A DNA stretch of 64,000 nucleotides from Seriola aureovittata. Its lineage: Eukaryota; Chordata; Actinopteri; Carangiformes; Carangidae. Location of the stretch: NCBI RefSeq assembly GCF_021018895.1, contig NC_079375.1, positions 5,677,060-5,741,059 on the forward strand, read 5' to 3'. Positions 13,095-25,556 of this stretch are shown in pieces. A program made the position numbers and the translations under genes. Below the pieces are notes generated by a model. The model had not been told where the DNA came from. It ran no database searches and saw only the letters and a list, made by a program, of their open reading frames with translations. Each line of letters opens with the position of its first letter. The first letter of the stretch is position 1.

Positions 13095-16000
13095 TAGCAT
13101 TTTTCACAGCCACTTTCCCCTACGTGATGCTCCTCATACTGCTCATCAGGGGACTGACTCTACCTGGAGCATGGGAAGGAATCTACTTTTACCTCTATCC
13201 AGACATGACCCGTCTAACTAACCTTGAGGTATTTTATTATGATACAATTACCATGTACAGTTTATCGAGTCAGTTCCTGTTACATTAGAGATGGATCATC
13301 CAGACTGCATGGTTGGTAATCTGCTAGTCACACAACAACCTTCAAGCACCACGGAGAAATGCTGCATCTGTAAAAATCCATAACAAAGAGTGCCAAAAAA
13401 ACTAAACTGCACATTCACTGTGATGTCAAATCTATCAAGAGAGTCTTCTCCTATAATCTGGAATTGGAAAATGCTACACAGTCTTTCTTCTTAGATATCA
13501 TCAACAAAAACATTAATAATGCACGCATTTTATTTGCCAGTTGATGAGCTGATCAACCCCTCAGCACAAATCGCACTTGAACTCCTTTCAACTGATAAAT
13601 GCAATGACTTTTTTTTGGGGGGATACAATTTAAAACATTAGATAAACTGTAGTTCCTTGAACCTGGCCAGCTGCAGTAAGGACTGAGACTCTGTGGTATG
13701 TGCTGCAGGTGAGCCACTGGGGCGCCCCTAAAATACTTTTTTGTCACATGACAGGTCTGGGTAGAGGCAGGATCTCAAATATGCTTCTCCTACAGCATTT
13801 CTTCAGGTATTCTAACTGTTCTGGGCAGCTACAATCGGCACAACAACAACTGTTACAAGTGAGTATAAACAGCAAAACAGAATTACTTTTAAAATGTTTT
13901 AAATGACAAACAAAATAAAACAAATGCAGTTTAAAATGTACTAAAACTACAAAATAAATGCATAATCACCCAACATTATACTAATGCAAAGGTGGTTTGT
14001 GTTTCTGTGACCTCTAGAGACTGCTTTTTGATCTGTTTACTGAACAGTGGGACCAGCTTTGTTGCTGGATTTGTCGTCTTCTCAGTGCTTGGATTCATGG
14101 CACAGAAACAGGGTGTTACCGTTGACAATGTAGCGGAGTCCGGTAAATAAAAAGGTTTAAAATGGCAAGCAACTTAAGTTTGGTTTTAGGTCCAAATACA
14201 GAAAGAGTAAATAAATACTCTCTAAATGTCTCTTTCTTGTCAACATCTAATTCATAGGTCCAGGTTTGGTCTTCGTTGTCTACCCTCAGGCTACAGCTAT
14301 GATGCCTTTTCCACAGTTCTGGAGTGTCTGCTTTTTCCTGATGCTCTTTTTCCTCAGTGTTGACACTCATGTAAGATGTTTCAATGTATTGCTGGATAAA
14401 TAATAACTGCTGCTTTGTGGCCACAAAAATTTAATAATTTGCTTGTTTTATTTTGTCTCCAGTTTGTGTCAGTCGAGTGTTTTATCACCTCAATAAGCGA
14501 CTTGTTTCCGAAGCTCCTGCGTGCAGCAGGACGGTCTGAAATCTTTGCTCTCTTCATCTGTTTGCTCTTCTTCTTCATACATCTGACCTTGGTTACTGAG
14601 GTGAACAAATATTTCCATAAAAGTACCTTCAAACTATTGTCAATAAATGTTTCTAAAAACATTTCTCACGTTCAAATCTTCTCTCTTCCTGCTGCAGGGA
14701 GGGATCTACATATTCCAGCTCTATGATTATTATGGTTGTACCAGAGCTTGTCATTATTGTATGGCTTTATCTGAGTGTCTGGCTCTGGCCTGGATTTTTG
14801 GTAGGTTAAAAATTAATTTACAGTCAATCTCATTTTCATGATATGCTCTGACTATTTGTACAGCATGAATTTATGCATATGTTTTTGTTTACAAATAATC
14901 AGTTATGAGGTTATGCTTTATTTAATTTATACAGGATATATAGGATGAATAAAATGGTGTTTTTGAATGTTTTTTTCCATGATTTGATTTTAAAGGTTGG
15001 GTCAGACTGATTGCATTACCTGAATGTAACCATGACCAGATTGTATATCTTGCCACCTCAATCACAGTTTTATTTTAGCAGCAGTACTCTGCAATGTAAA
15101 TAAAAGAAACTTGATATGACTTTAAAATTGGTCTAATGTACAGTCTATGAACTTCTTAGGTGCTGACCGTGTTATTAAAAACATTGAGGACATGACGGGA
15201 CAGAGACCATCTGTTTTCTTCAAACTGTGCTGGAAATACATCATCCCTCTGCTGTCACTGGTGAGTCAAATAAGTTTCAACAAAAACAAATTATAGCTGT
15301 ATTTCTCTTATTCAAAGACTAAGGGCTCTATTATAATGATCCAAAGCACATGGTCTGAAGCATGTGGCGCAAGTGCATTTTGGGCCTGTCCATGTCACTT
15401 TTACTTTTTTTTAATGGTGGAAAAAACAGTCGCTGCTCCAGTTGCCTGGTTCTAAAAGGGTTAATCTCTTAATTATTCATGGGAGTGTTTTGGGCGTAAC
15501 ATCCAATAAACCAATCACAGTGCCATCTCCCATTCCCTTTAAAAGCAGAGCACGCTTGCACCTTGGCATATTGCTATTACAACGGCGCAGTGTGTCCCAC
15601 TGTCAGATTCTATTTGTGGTCAGGTGATCACATATTGTGACTGACCAGTGAGCCTAGTCCTGCCATACGCACACAGCAGCTCTGTGTACACTCAGGGGCA
15701 AAGAGGGGTTGAGGGAATCAATGTGCTGGGCACAGCTCTACAGTGAAGCAAAAATCACAATGTTAGAAATACTTTATGTGATATGATCAGAAGATGTGAA
15801 TAAAGCTTCAGTTCGTTGTGAAATTTTGGTGGACAAATTTAGGTGATGAATGAGACATTCATGACAGCTCATTCTGCTCGTGCGTAACTGGCAGAGTGTA
15901 TATGCTCTGTGCGCCCGTGTATGTTGGCACATATTACTGTCTTGACAGTGCGCCCTTAAAATGAAAGTGAAATTCTGCGCCACTGATTTAAGACCAGGTT

Positions 16001-16721
16001 TTGGTTGATCAATCAATTTCCTCAGATAGGCACAAGTGTGTTTGCTATTTAAACAACATGGGCGCTGGACAGAAAAATTACAACTGCGTTGGTTTGAAGC
16101 TAGCAAATACACTTGTGTTGCTCTTCGTGCTGGGTGTAAGACAGAAACCTAAGAGAGAGCCTCCATGCTTCCATATGGGTTTGGCTCAGCATAGGCACAG
16201 CAGTGCAGAGGAAATAGGGATGTCATTATTTTGGCAGATATTTGCAAATGACCAATTACACATTTCAAAGTTAAACTCTTGATTCTGTTTTTTTTTTTTT
16301 TACTTTAAACTTTTTACCTCAAACCTTCACAGATTTCCTTCATCCTGTACCTGGTTGGTTACACACACCTCAAGATTAACAGCTGGTACATTTACCCTGA
16401 CTGGGCGTACACACTGGGATGGACCATGACTCTCTCCTCTGTTCTCATGATGCCACTGTGGGCAGCTGGGCAGATGTGTTTGACACCAGGAACCTTCCGA
16501 CAGGTCAGGGCTCAAATCTAATTCAACTCTGGGGTCAAAATGTCCTGTCTGAGTGTCATTATAGTTACAGTGTTTAAACTTACTCACTCATCTTGTTCAT
16601 CTCTGTGTTGCAGCGTTTGTACGTCCTTTGTCGTCCTGCTGAAGATCCAGCCTGGAAGAGAAGAGAAATGGAAGAGGAGAGGACGACTGTGGAACTGAGG
16701 ACATCTGCAGTGACAGCTTAA
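10870..16721 (+). CDS. SLC6 transporter copy B, intact sodium/chloride-dependent GABA/taurine/betaine transporter-like protein, 587 aa
   Basis: Exons: 10870-11026, 11175-11309, 11440-11577, 12155-12257, 12827-12959, 13094-13228, 13755-13858, 14018-14142, 14258-14370, 14463-14600, 14698-14800, 15160-15260, 16333-16503, 16614-16721. All junctions are GT/AG and phases join into one frame of 588 codons. TM1 has [14 protein letters not shown] at 32-45. The chloride-site residues known from GAT1 are present (Y59, Q275, S279, N311, S315), as are E74 and Y123 of TM3. D379/T380 correspond to the GAT1 second sodium site. Extracellular loop 2 has the cysteine pair C137/C146 and N-glycosylation sequons at N158, N162 and N168. 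Family knowledge: plasma-membrane co-transport of a small amino compound with Na+ and Cl-. Closest are SLC6A12/13-like proteins. Fish-specific slc6a22-type genes are an alternative, and the substrate cannot be read from sequence. Intron 12 is enlarged by an insertion. Confidence 0.9.
15319..16155. mobile_element. Insertion in intron 12 of copy B (non-autonomous transposon-like repeat)
   Basis: Intron 12 is 1072 bases in B but 246 in C. The flanks align (C: GACTTAGAGTCAG; B: GACTAA ... GAGAGCCTCCATG), leaving about 830 bases unique to B. It begins near GGGCTCTATTATAATGATCC, contains TTTTGGGCGTAACATCCAAT and CCATCTCCCATTCCCTTTAA, and resembles a dispersed repeat frequent in fish. Part of it (about 15691-15760) recurs near 55392-55450. 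Exact ends and target duplication are not resolved. Confidence 0.5.
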
Positions 16722-17114
16722 TATTAACTGAAAAGTCACATTAACTACACAGTTCAATCATTAAGTCAGTTATAAAGTAAATTCACATGCTGGTTACTTC
16801 TCACTTCTATGTAGCAGCATCCCTAAACCTTCAAAGTTATCTCAGTTATCAAATATTAGTGTACTTTCTCTTGTCAGAATTTACTTCCTCCACATGCTCT
16901 TAGTGGTTCAGTCACTAACAACTGTCTTGCTCTCCTACAATTGGATTTTAATCATTACTATTTGAATGTCTTGACAAAGCAAGCCAACATAATTGTGAGA
17001 ATTTTGATATCATGTCACTTCATCATTATATCCCATGTTTGACTATGCATTAGTTTCCCATATCCCTCTAGTTTCATTGTATATGCACATATTAAAAATA
17101 AACTTCCATATATA
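16722..17114. other. 3' flank of copy B
   Basis: Nothing coding. The first 155 bases are nearly identical to the 3' flank of copy C (25557-25710), and similarity stops abruptly near 16876. The rest is unremarkable AT-rich DNA up to the Tc1 element. Confidence 0.5.
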
Positions 17115-18694
17115 CACTCCCCTCCAAAAGTATTGGAACAGTGAGGCCAATTCCTTTATTTTTGCTGTAGACTGAAAACATTTGGGTTTGACACCAAAAG
17201 ATGAATATGAGACAAGAGATCAACATTTCAGCTTTTATTTCCAGGTATTTAAATCTGGATTTAATACACAACTTAGAAGATAGCACCTTTTGTTTGAACA
17301 CACCCATTTTTCATGTGAGCAAAAGTATTGGAACATGTGACTGACAGGTTTGTTTTGTTGCCCAGGTGTGTCCTATTACATTGATTATTCAAGCAATAAA
17401 TAGCGCTGAATGTCTACGCTCAGTTTCAGATTTGGGTTTTGCCTGTGCAGACAGCATTTATAGTTAGAGGTGTAACCAACATGAAAACCAGAGAGCTGTC
17501 TATGGGTGAAGCTGAGAGAAGATGGAAAATCAATCAGAGCCATTGCACAAACATTGGCCATAGCCAGTACAACCATTTTGAATGTCCTGAAGAAGAAAGA
17601 AACCACTGGTGTACTAAGTAACAGACATCGAATGGGTAGACCGAGGAAAACAGCAGCAGTTGACGACAGAAACATTGTGAGAGCTGTAAAGAAAGACCCT
17701 AAAACAACTGTTAGTGACATCAGCAACAACTTCCAGAGGGCAGGAGTGAAGGTATCAGAATCTACTGTTCGCAGAAGACTTCATGAACAAAAGAACAGAG
17801 GCTAGACCACAAGATGCAAACCACTCATTAGCAAGAAGAATAAGAAGGCCAGGCTGGAATTTGCCAAAAAAGTACAGAGACAAGCCTCAAAAATTCTGGG
17901 ACAAAGTTTTATGGACTGATGAGGTAAAGATTAACCTTTACCAAAGTGATGGAAAGGCTAAAGTTTGGAGAAAGAAAGGATCTGCTCATGATCCCAAACA
18001 TACAAGCTCATCTGTGAAACACGGTGGAGGTAATGTCATGCATTGGGCTCATTAATCTTCATTGATGATGTAACACATGATGGCAGCAGCAAAATGAACT
18101 CAGAAGTCTACAGAAACATTTTGTCTGCTAATTTAAAGAAAGATGCAACCAAACTGCAGCAAGATAATGACTCAAAACACACAACAAAGGAGTTCATCAG
18201 GGGCAAGAAGTGGAAGGTATTAGACTGGCCAATTTAATCTCCAGACTTAAACCCTATAGAGCATTTTACCTGCTAAAGAAGAGACTGAAGGGAGTAACCC
18301 CACAAAATAAACAACAACTGAAAGAGGCTGCGGTGAAAGCCTGGAAAAGCATCACAAAAGAAGAATGCAAAAGTTTGGTGATGTCAATGGGTCACAGGCT
18401 TGATGCAGTTATTGCAAGCAAAGGATTTGCAAATAAATATTAAGTCTTATACACTTTAATCTATTTTAAGTCTATCTGTTCCAATACCTTTGCTCACCTA
18501 AAAATTTGGTGCTCCGCAAATAATGCTATCTTCTAAGTTGTGTATCAGATCCAGATGTAAATACCTGGAAATAAAAGCTGAAATGTTGATCTCTTGTCTC
18601 ATATTCATCTTTTGATGTCAAACCCAAATGTTTTCAGTCTACAGCAAAAGTAAAGGAATTGGCCTCACTGTTCCAATACTTTTGGAGGGGAGTA
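17115..18694 (+). mobile_element. Tc1/mariner-family transposon, inactive, with about 190-bp terminal inverted repeats
   Basis: The ends are CACTCCCCTCCAAAAGTATT at the left and its near reverse complement at the right, each next to TA, the Tc1/mariner target. The inverted repeats run roughly 17115-17300 and 18510-18694 and include matching blocks such as GAGACAAGAGATCAACATTT. Inside, in plus orientation, is a broken DD34E transposase. The element sits between copies B and C and is absent from the other intergenic spacers, so it inserted after or outside the duplications. Confidence 0.9.
17481..18443 (+). pseudogene. Decayed Tc1-like transposase
   Basis: Fragments in different frames reconstruct the order of a Tc1 transposase. 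An N-terminal helix-turn-helix part (GKSIRAIAQTLAIASTTILN) is followed by the GRPRKT linker and a second DNA-binding part (VSESTVRRRLHEQ). The catalytic block has the first aspartate in VLWTDEVKINL, the second in LQQDNDSKHT and the DLNPIEH box. A stop codon stands three codons before that box (DWPI-stop-SPDLNPIEH). At least two frameshifts, plus stops after the box, separate it from the C-terminal part (KAWKSITKEECKSLVMSMGHR). It cannot encode an active enzyme. Confidence 0.85.
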
Positions 18695-19910
18695 TATATA
18701 TGGGTCAGTTGTTCTGACAATGTTGTGTCTGTAAATCTTTTAATATCAGAGTCCCTGAAATTTTCAAGACCTAAAAGAGCAATTTACTGTCTTCAGATAG
18801 TTTACATGAAATGGTATTTACAGACGTATGTATATTAACAGTTTGTATGGAACTTTTCAGTGATGAGTGAATTTCAAAAGAAGATAATTTTTATTTGGAC
18901 ATCAATCTTAGTTGTAATTCATAAAGCGAACTGAAGTTAACTCGGTTAGCTGAGGTTGTTCTTATATGTTGTAAAAAGTTATAAACTCACCGATAAGCAC
19001 CGTCTCGTCCAGGACGTTTCTCCTTGGTGTATCTGATGTGAAAATACAAAAGTGGAGACGAAACAACAGAAAAGAAATAAGTAAATCTGTCAACACACAC
19101 GGCTACATCCTGATGACAGTCCTCAGGCTGCTACTGAGTCTGCATTGAGCCAGTGGCTGCTGGGTGTCGTAGTTCTTACAGCTGTGACTAAAGTGTGCTT
19201 ACAGTACATGGGTTTCTGTTTGTTCCCCTGCCTGTGAAATCACTTTATGTATTTTGAAAAGAAAATGTTACAATGAGAATCAAATAACCCATTGTATTTA
19301 CTTTTTGTTCCCTGGATGGTTTTCATGGTTTGGGCTCCTTTGTATGGAAAATTTGAAATGCCTGAAATAAAGATAAATACAACACAGGTTGCCACATGTA
19401 TTTTGTTTTTATGGATGCATTTACTGGTGATTAAATGAACAACATATGTTAAATGAATGTTATTTAGCTTTTTGTCTTTGATCGCTCAACATTTTTTCAT
19501 TGTGACATGGATTTTGCATCCTGCATTAAAATTAAATCACAAAATAACAAAATGGAGGTTATTAGTTGGACATGAATTGTACTCAAACTTAGCAGCTAAT
19601 GTAACGAAGAGTTTTTCATCCTATGTTGTCACTGGATCTTTGATCACAAAGGAAACAGCTAATGCTAACGCCATTTTTTTATTTATCTAAACATTTGATT
19701 GTTCGAGGCCAAATTTAGCAGCTAAGTCATTAAAAAGGCTTAATTTTAATAGGAAATTTATGTTAATGGCCAAATTTAGAAACAAATGTTACTGTCACTT
19801 TTTCATTTTCCCTATTTTATATATTCCCCCAAGCTTCAGCCCTTAATACTGGAATAACTGGTTTTGTGTTTAATATATATGTATGTACCCATGTCTGTGT
19901 TGACAGCAAG
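18695..19910. other. Intergenic B-C spacer, no gene seen
   Basis: AT-rich DNA with no supportable exon on either strand and no repeat that I can name. It ends in a TATATAGA-containing block near 19912 that resembles an older 5' flank of copy C. Confidence 0.4.
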
Positions 19911-20029
19911 GTATATAGACACACCACAGCAGAGATCAGTTTTCAGTCGTTTGGAATAACCGAATCACACAGAAACACACACAGGAATTAAGTTCTTGAT
20001 CTTGAGATGAACAGAGAAAGAAGAAAAAC
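19911..20029 (+). repeat. Truncated extra copy of the SLC6 promoter and start of exon 1
   Basis: Bases 19960-20029 match the copy B/C leader (GAATCACACAGAAACACACA, then the first 23 bases of coding exon 1 with ATG at 20007). They break at 20029, directly joined to sequence that in copy B lies about 385 bases upstream of its ATG. The 23 bases at 20007-20029 recur at the true copy C start (20417). This is a duplication breakpoint. The first ATG cannot read into a full exon 1. Confidence 0.75.
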
Positions 20030-20326
20030 AATGGGGTTATCATGAGAGCAGCACAGAGTATATATGCAATGAATCCAAAACAATAAGTGAAAGATGATAA
20101 GAAAGCCCTGTACTGTTATTTCCCATTTCAAAATGAGCAACTGGATTTGCCCTAAAAATAAAAAAAATTGAAATAAGTTTGAATTTCTGCGACCAGGAGT
20201 TAAACAGGGTTATTGTAATCAGGTTGGGATTGCTCCTCTGGGTTTGGCAAAACAAAAACCAATCATCAGCCTTGTTTTAATCTATGTACTAAGGGCAGGG
20301 TGTAGACAGATTAAGTAAAGATACAT

Positions 20327-20334
20327 TATAAAAG
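20327..20334 (+). promoter_or_regulatory. TATA box of SLC6 copy C
   Basis: TATAAAAG, 90 bases before the copy C ATG, in a promoter segment nearly identical to that of copy B. Confidence 0.65.
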
Positions 20335-20416
20335 CAGCAAAGATCAGTTATTTGTACTTTGGAATAAATGAATCACACAGAAACACACACACAGGAATTT
20401 AGTTCTTGATCTTGAG

Positions 20417-23400
20417 ATGAACAGAGAAAGAAGAAAAACGGAAAATCAGATGAGGAATGGAGCCAGAGGACAGTGGACAAATAAAACTGAATATATTCTG
20501 GTTGTTGCAGGAAACGTAGTCGGTTTGGGTAATGTGTGGAGATTTCCTTACCTCTGCTACAAGAACGGTGGAGGTGAATCATACTAACTTTGTCTTTAGT
20601 AGAGCTGCATTATTTTTTGTTTAGTGGACTGGAAAATTAATAGTGAGATCGGGCAATTAAAGGATATCGCTGAATCCATTTGTCATTTCCATGACAACAT
20701 ATGTCCCTGTATTTACTACAGGTGCTTTTCTGGTGCCATATGGTCTGTTAGCTGTGGTGTGTGGGATTCCTCTGTTCCTGCTGGAGACTTCAAGTGGTCA
20801 GTACACCCAGGAAGGATTCATCACCTGCTGGAGGAAACTGTGTCCACTGGCACAAGGTGAGATGCAGTCAGCAGAAGAGAAAAAAACATAAAAGTCACAC
20901 TTCAATATGTGGCTGAAATAAATATTTGAAAGACTTAAATCTTTATTACCCTAGAAAACGTTCGCAATTAATATTCTGTGTTTTAGGAATAGGATACGGG
21001 CATTTGGTGAGGACATTTTATGACTTCAGCTACATCATAATCCAAGTCTGGGCTCTCTTCTACCTGGTGTTTTCATTCACATCTCAGCTCCCCTGGGCCA
21101 ACTGTGACAACACCTGGAATACAGGTAAATGTGACACTATGGAATTTACCTTCAATTTCTAAAGCACACAAACAGGTTATATAAACAGAGCATTACAGTG
21201 GCCACGGTTAGATTAAACACGATCATGTAATGTGGTGAAACACTCATTCTAAATTACACGTATTACCCTGTTGTTCTGTCTACATCTGCAAGTTCAGCAA
21301 GGAGAGATTAACTGGAAATAAATAATATAGTACAAATAGTTACTTGGAAATGCAGGAATCATAGGGACTGCATATATTTGAGCATTTAGTTAATATAAAT
21401 TATAAAATATCATATATAGTAAATCTCACAAATTGTACAATAAAGGCAAATATTAGAGACATTTTTACTTGATAAACTTGAATTTTCAAAAAGGCTGTTA
21501 CCAGTAACTGATCAATTTTAAGTTTGTTACAAAAACTTGCAATTTATCTGTAATTTCTTTAGGTGAAAGCCTGATGTTTTACCCATACATACACTGTGGC
21601 TGGCTCATTATATGGGCTTTGTAGCTCACTATCTCATCTGACCTCCTAAAACCTTCCTGTCAGAAAGACTTTGCTGATTAAAATAAGTTTCCACCTAAAA
21701 GAAAGCCATGACGGCAATGTTAAATAGCTAGCTCACACACAATACATGTAGCTTGTGTTTCCAGTAGATGGAAAAATGAAAAATCACCTGTAAGAAACTA
21801 TGACTGTTTTTAGTCCTATTAAGACTGGGGTAGAGGTGCACTTCAGACTCTTGTGGTTGAAATGAGTATTACAGATAAAAATTTTAAAAATCCTCACAGA
21901 ATTTTTTTTTTTCCCCACTCGCCTCTCAGGGCTTCCATACTGTTTGTTATAAATCCAGACATTATTTGTGCACTGCCAATTGTACTTGTAAGTGATCTTT
22001 CATTGCACTGTGCAGCCTATAACTGTTTCAGGATGATTCACAAGGTAATTGCAAACATCCACTCTTAATCTGTATCACTTAATCACCATATCTTAATTTT
22101 AATCTTAATCACCATCATTTGTGTGTCCCCTTTAATCAGTTAACTGTATAGGTCTTCAGATTTTGGATTCTCCCTCACCAAACATGACAACAAACCAGAC
22201 CATGTTGACCAACACCACCTCTGCTGCCACTGAGTTCTGGGAGTGAGTCCAAATTCATTTTGTGGCAAAGTGGGAACAATAATTACCATAAAATATAAAA
22301 CATCTAAAGAGTTTAGTTGACATGACCGTTTCCTTTTGCCTGGTAACCCTTAGTATAGTGTAGTACCTCTTAAACTTGTCCTCTACTCAGACGACGTGTG
22401 TTGGCCATGTCTGGAGGCATTGAGGAGCTGGGCAGTGTGCGATGGGAGCTGGCTCTGTGTCTTCTTGCCTGTTGGGTGGTCTGCTACTTCAGTATCTGGA
22501 AAGGTGTCAGGTCCTCTGGAAAGGTCCTGAGGAAATATTTTGTCTAAAATGTTACACATTTGGTATATATGCAATTCAGAAACAAATACTCATAACATAT
22601 TTTCATTAATTATCTTCATCATTTGTAGTTTCAGAAAAGATAAGAACATGTATGTTTTTATTTTTTTTTTTTCCTTTTTTTATTTATTTAAAGGTAGCAT
22701 ATTTCACAGCCACTTTCCCCTACGTGATGCTCCTCATACTGCTCATCAGGGGACTGACTCTACCTGGAGCATGGGAAGGAATCTACTTTTACCTCTATCC
22801 AGACATGACCCGTCTGGCTAACCTTGAGGTATTTTATTATGATACAATTACCATGTACAGTTTTATCAAGTCACTTCCTGGTACACTAGAGATGGATCAT
22901 CCAGACTGCATGGTTGGTAATCTTCTAGTCACACAACAACCTTCAAGTTGTCCTATTGATGAAATTTTGAAACCAGTTCAAACTGTTTTTAACTACTTAT
23001 CTAGGCACTAACATTCCTCCAGTAAATTAATGAGTGTTTGAGTCTCTTAGGAGAACTTGGCTACAACAGCTTTCTGTGCTGGCTTCAGGTTTGAGAGCCA
23101 AGTGGAACCACCTTAAAAAAATCTCTTCTAAAGACTTCTGCAAGTGAAGACACAAAGTATGACTATAACATTACTCTGAGTCTGAAGAGCAAAACAAAAA
23201 TGACCATTTTGATCTGCTTAAGACACTTACAGTATTACTTTTATTGTACGAGACTCCTGTACACTCATGTATATAAGATACTTTTTTGTCTCATGACAGG
23301 TCTGGATAGAGGCAGGATCTCAAATATGCTTCTCCTACAGTGTGGCCATAGGAACTCTAAATGTTCTGGGCAGTTATAATCAGCACAACAACAACTGTTA

Positions 23401-25556
23401 CAAGTGAGTATAACCTGCACAACAAAATTAAGTTTAAAGGGTGCTTGACTTTTAAAATGCGTTCTATTTCTATGAAGAGACTGCTTTTGGATCTGTTTAC
23501 TGAACAGCGGGACCAGCTTTGTTGCTGGATTTGTCGTCTTCTCAGTGCTTGGATTCATGGCACAGAAACAGGGTGTTACCGTTGACAATGTGGCCGAGTC
23601 CGGTAAATAAAAAGGTTTAAAATGGCAAGCAACTTAAGTTTGGTTTTAGGTCCAAATACAGGAAGAGTAAATAAATACTCTCTAAATGTCTCTTTCTTGT
23701 CAACATCTAATTCATAGGTCCAGGTTTGGTCTTCGTTGTCTACCCTCAGGCTACAGCTATGATGCCTTTTCCACAGTTCTGGAGTGTCTGCTTTTTCCTG
23801 ATGCTCTTTTTCCTCAGTGTTGACCCTCATGTAAGATGTTTTGCTGTTATTACCGCATAAATAATAACTACTGCTTTTTGGCCACAAAAATGTAATAATT
23901 TGCTTGTTTTATTTTGTCTCCAGTTTGTGACAGTCGAGTGTTTTATCACCTCAATAAGCGACTTGTTTCCGAAGCTCCTGCGTGCAGCAGGACGGTCTGA
24001 AATCTTTGTTCTCTTCATCTGTTTGCTCTTCTTCTTCATACATCTGACCTTGGTTACTGAGGTGAACAAATATTCCTACATCCCAGAATATTCCCAAACT
24101 TTTGTCACTAAATCTTCTCTCTTCCTGTTGTAGGGAGGAATTTACATATTCCAGCTCATTGATTATTATGGTTGTACCAGAGCTTGTCATTATTGTATGG
24201 CTTTATCTGAGTGTCTGGCTATAGCCTGGATTTTTGGTAAGTGAAAATAGAGATTTTGGTTGTTGATGTTATGTTAATTTACTTGAACCTCTGGAGCTGA
24301 CCGTTTGACCCATGACCTGGTCATACATCTCTCTATAATTTGATAATAGCTGGTGTCTTCTTGAAAGAACGATCCTTTGTCTTTATTTTATATCCATTTG
24401 ATAGTTTCATGGTGGGAAGATTGAAAAAGTAAATCGTTTTGGGTCCGTAAACTTAACATGTCCTAACTATGAACTCTTTAATAGCTTGTGAGTGACGCCA
24501 GGCCAGGTATGTCCAATACATATCCTCTGACTATTTGAGTGTAACCAACAGTTTTGATCAGATTATTCATCCTCCCACCTCAATTACAGTCATATATCAG
24601 CCACAGTGCTCTGAAATACGAATAAATAAAACTTAATATGACTTTAAAATTGGTCTAATGTGCAGTCTAGCTTTGTTCATACTGATCAGCAAATATTTAT
24701 CTTAACAGGTCGTCCAGTTGTTTGGATCAAACTCTTGTCTTAGCATTTTGCAATATATGATTAAATATAATAAAAATGTTTTCAGATAATGTGACTAAAT
24801 GTACAATCTGAACTTCTTAGGTGCTGACCGTGTTATCAAAAACATTGAGGACATGACGGGACAGAGACCATCTGTTTTCTTCAAACTGTGCTGGAAATAC
24901 ATCATCCCTCTGCTGTCACTGGTGAGTCAAATAAGTTTTAAAGAGAAACAAAATATAGCTGTATTGCTCTGATTGAAAGACTTAGAGTCAGCTGCCATGC
25001 CTCCAAATCAGTTTGGCACAGCAGTGCAAAGGATAATAGGGATGTCATTACTTTGGCAGACATTTACTCATAAACATAGTATCGGACAAATTACGATTTC
25101 AAAGTTAAACTCTTTTATTATTCTGTTTTTCTTTAACCTTAAACCATAATTCCTCAAACCTTCACAGATTTCCTTCATCCTGTACCTGGTTGGTTACACA
25201 CACCTCAAGATTAACAGCTGGTACATTTACCCTGACTGGGCGTACACACTGGGATGGACCATGACTCTCTCCTCTGTTCTCATGATGCCACTGTGGGCAG
25301 CTGGACAGATGTGTTTGACACCAGGAACCTTCCGACAGGTCAGGGCTCAAATCTAATTCAACTCTGGGGTCAAAATGTCCTGTCTGAGTGTCATTATAGT
25401 TACAGTGTTTAAACTTACTCACTCATCTTGTTCATCTCTGTGTTGCAGCGTTTGTACGTCCTTTGTCGTCCTGCTGAAGATCCAGCCTGGAAGAGAAGAG
25501 AAATGGAAGAGGAGAGGACGACTGTGGAACTGAGGACATCTGCAGTGACAGCTTAA
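20417..25556 (+). CDS. SLC6 transporter copy C, intact GABA/taurine/betaine transporter-like protein, 587 aa
   Basis: Exons: 20417-20573, 20722-20856, 20987-21124, 22140-22242, 22391-22523, 22694-22828, 23300-23403, 23478-23602, 23718-23830, 23924-24061, 24134-24236, 24821-24921, 25168-25338, 25449-25556. Every exon has the same length as in copy B and the frame is open throughout. Exons 1-3 and 13-14 are almost identical to B. Exons 6-7 differ more ([20 protein letters not shown] against [20 protein letters not shown]). Sodium- and chloride-site residues match the family except position 380, where TM8 reads SVDPHF rather than SVDTHF. GAT1 has a serine there, in the second sodium site. Intron 7 is only 74 bases with a poor pyrimidine tract. 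The role is as for copy B. Whether the proline form transports is uncertain. Confidence 0.88.

Noticed and set aside
20007..20039. First ATG of copy C as the true start
   Set aside because: Its frame leaves exon 1 after 23 bases at the duplication breakpoint, while the ATG at 20417 opens a complete exon 1.
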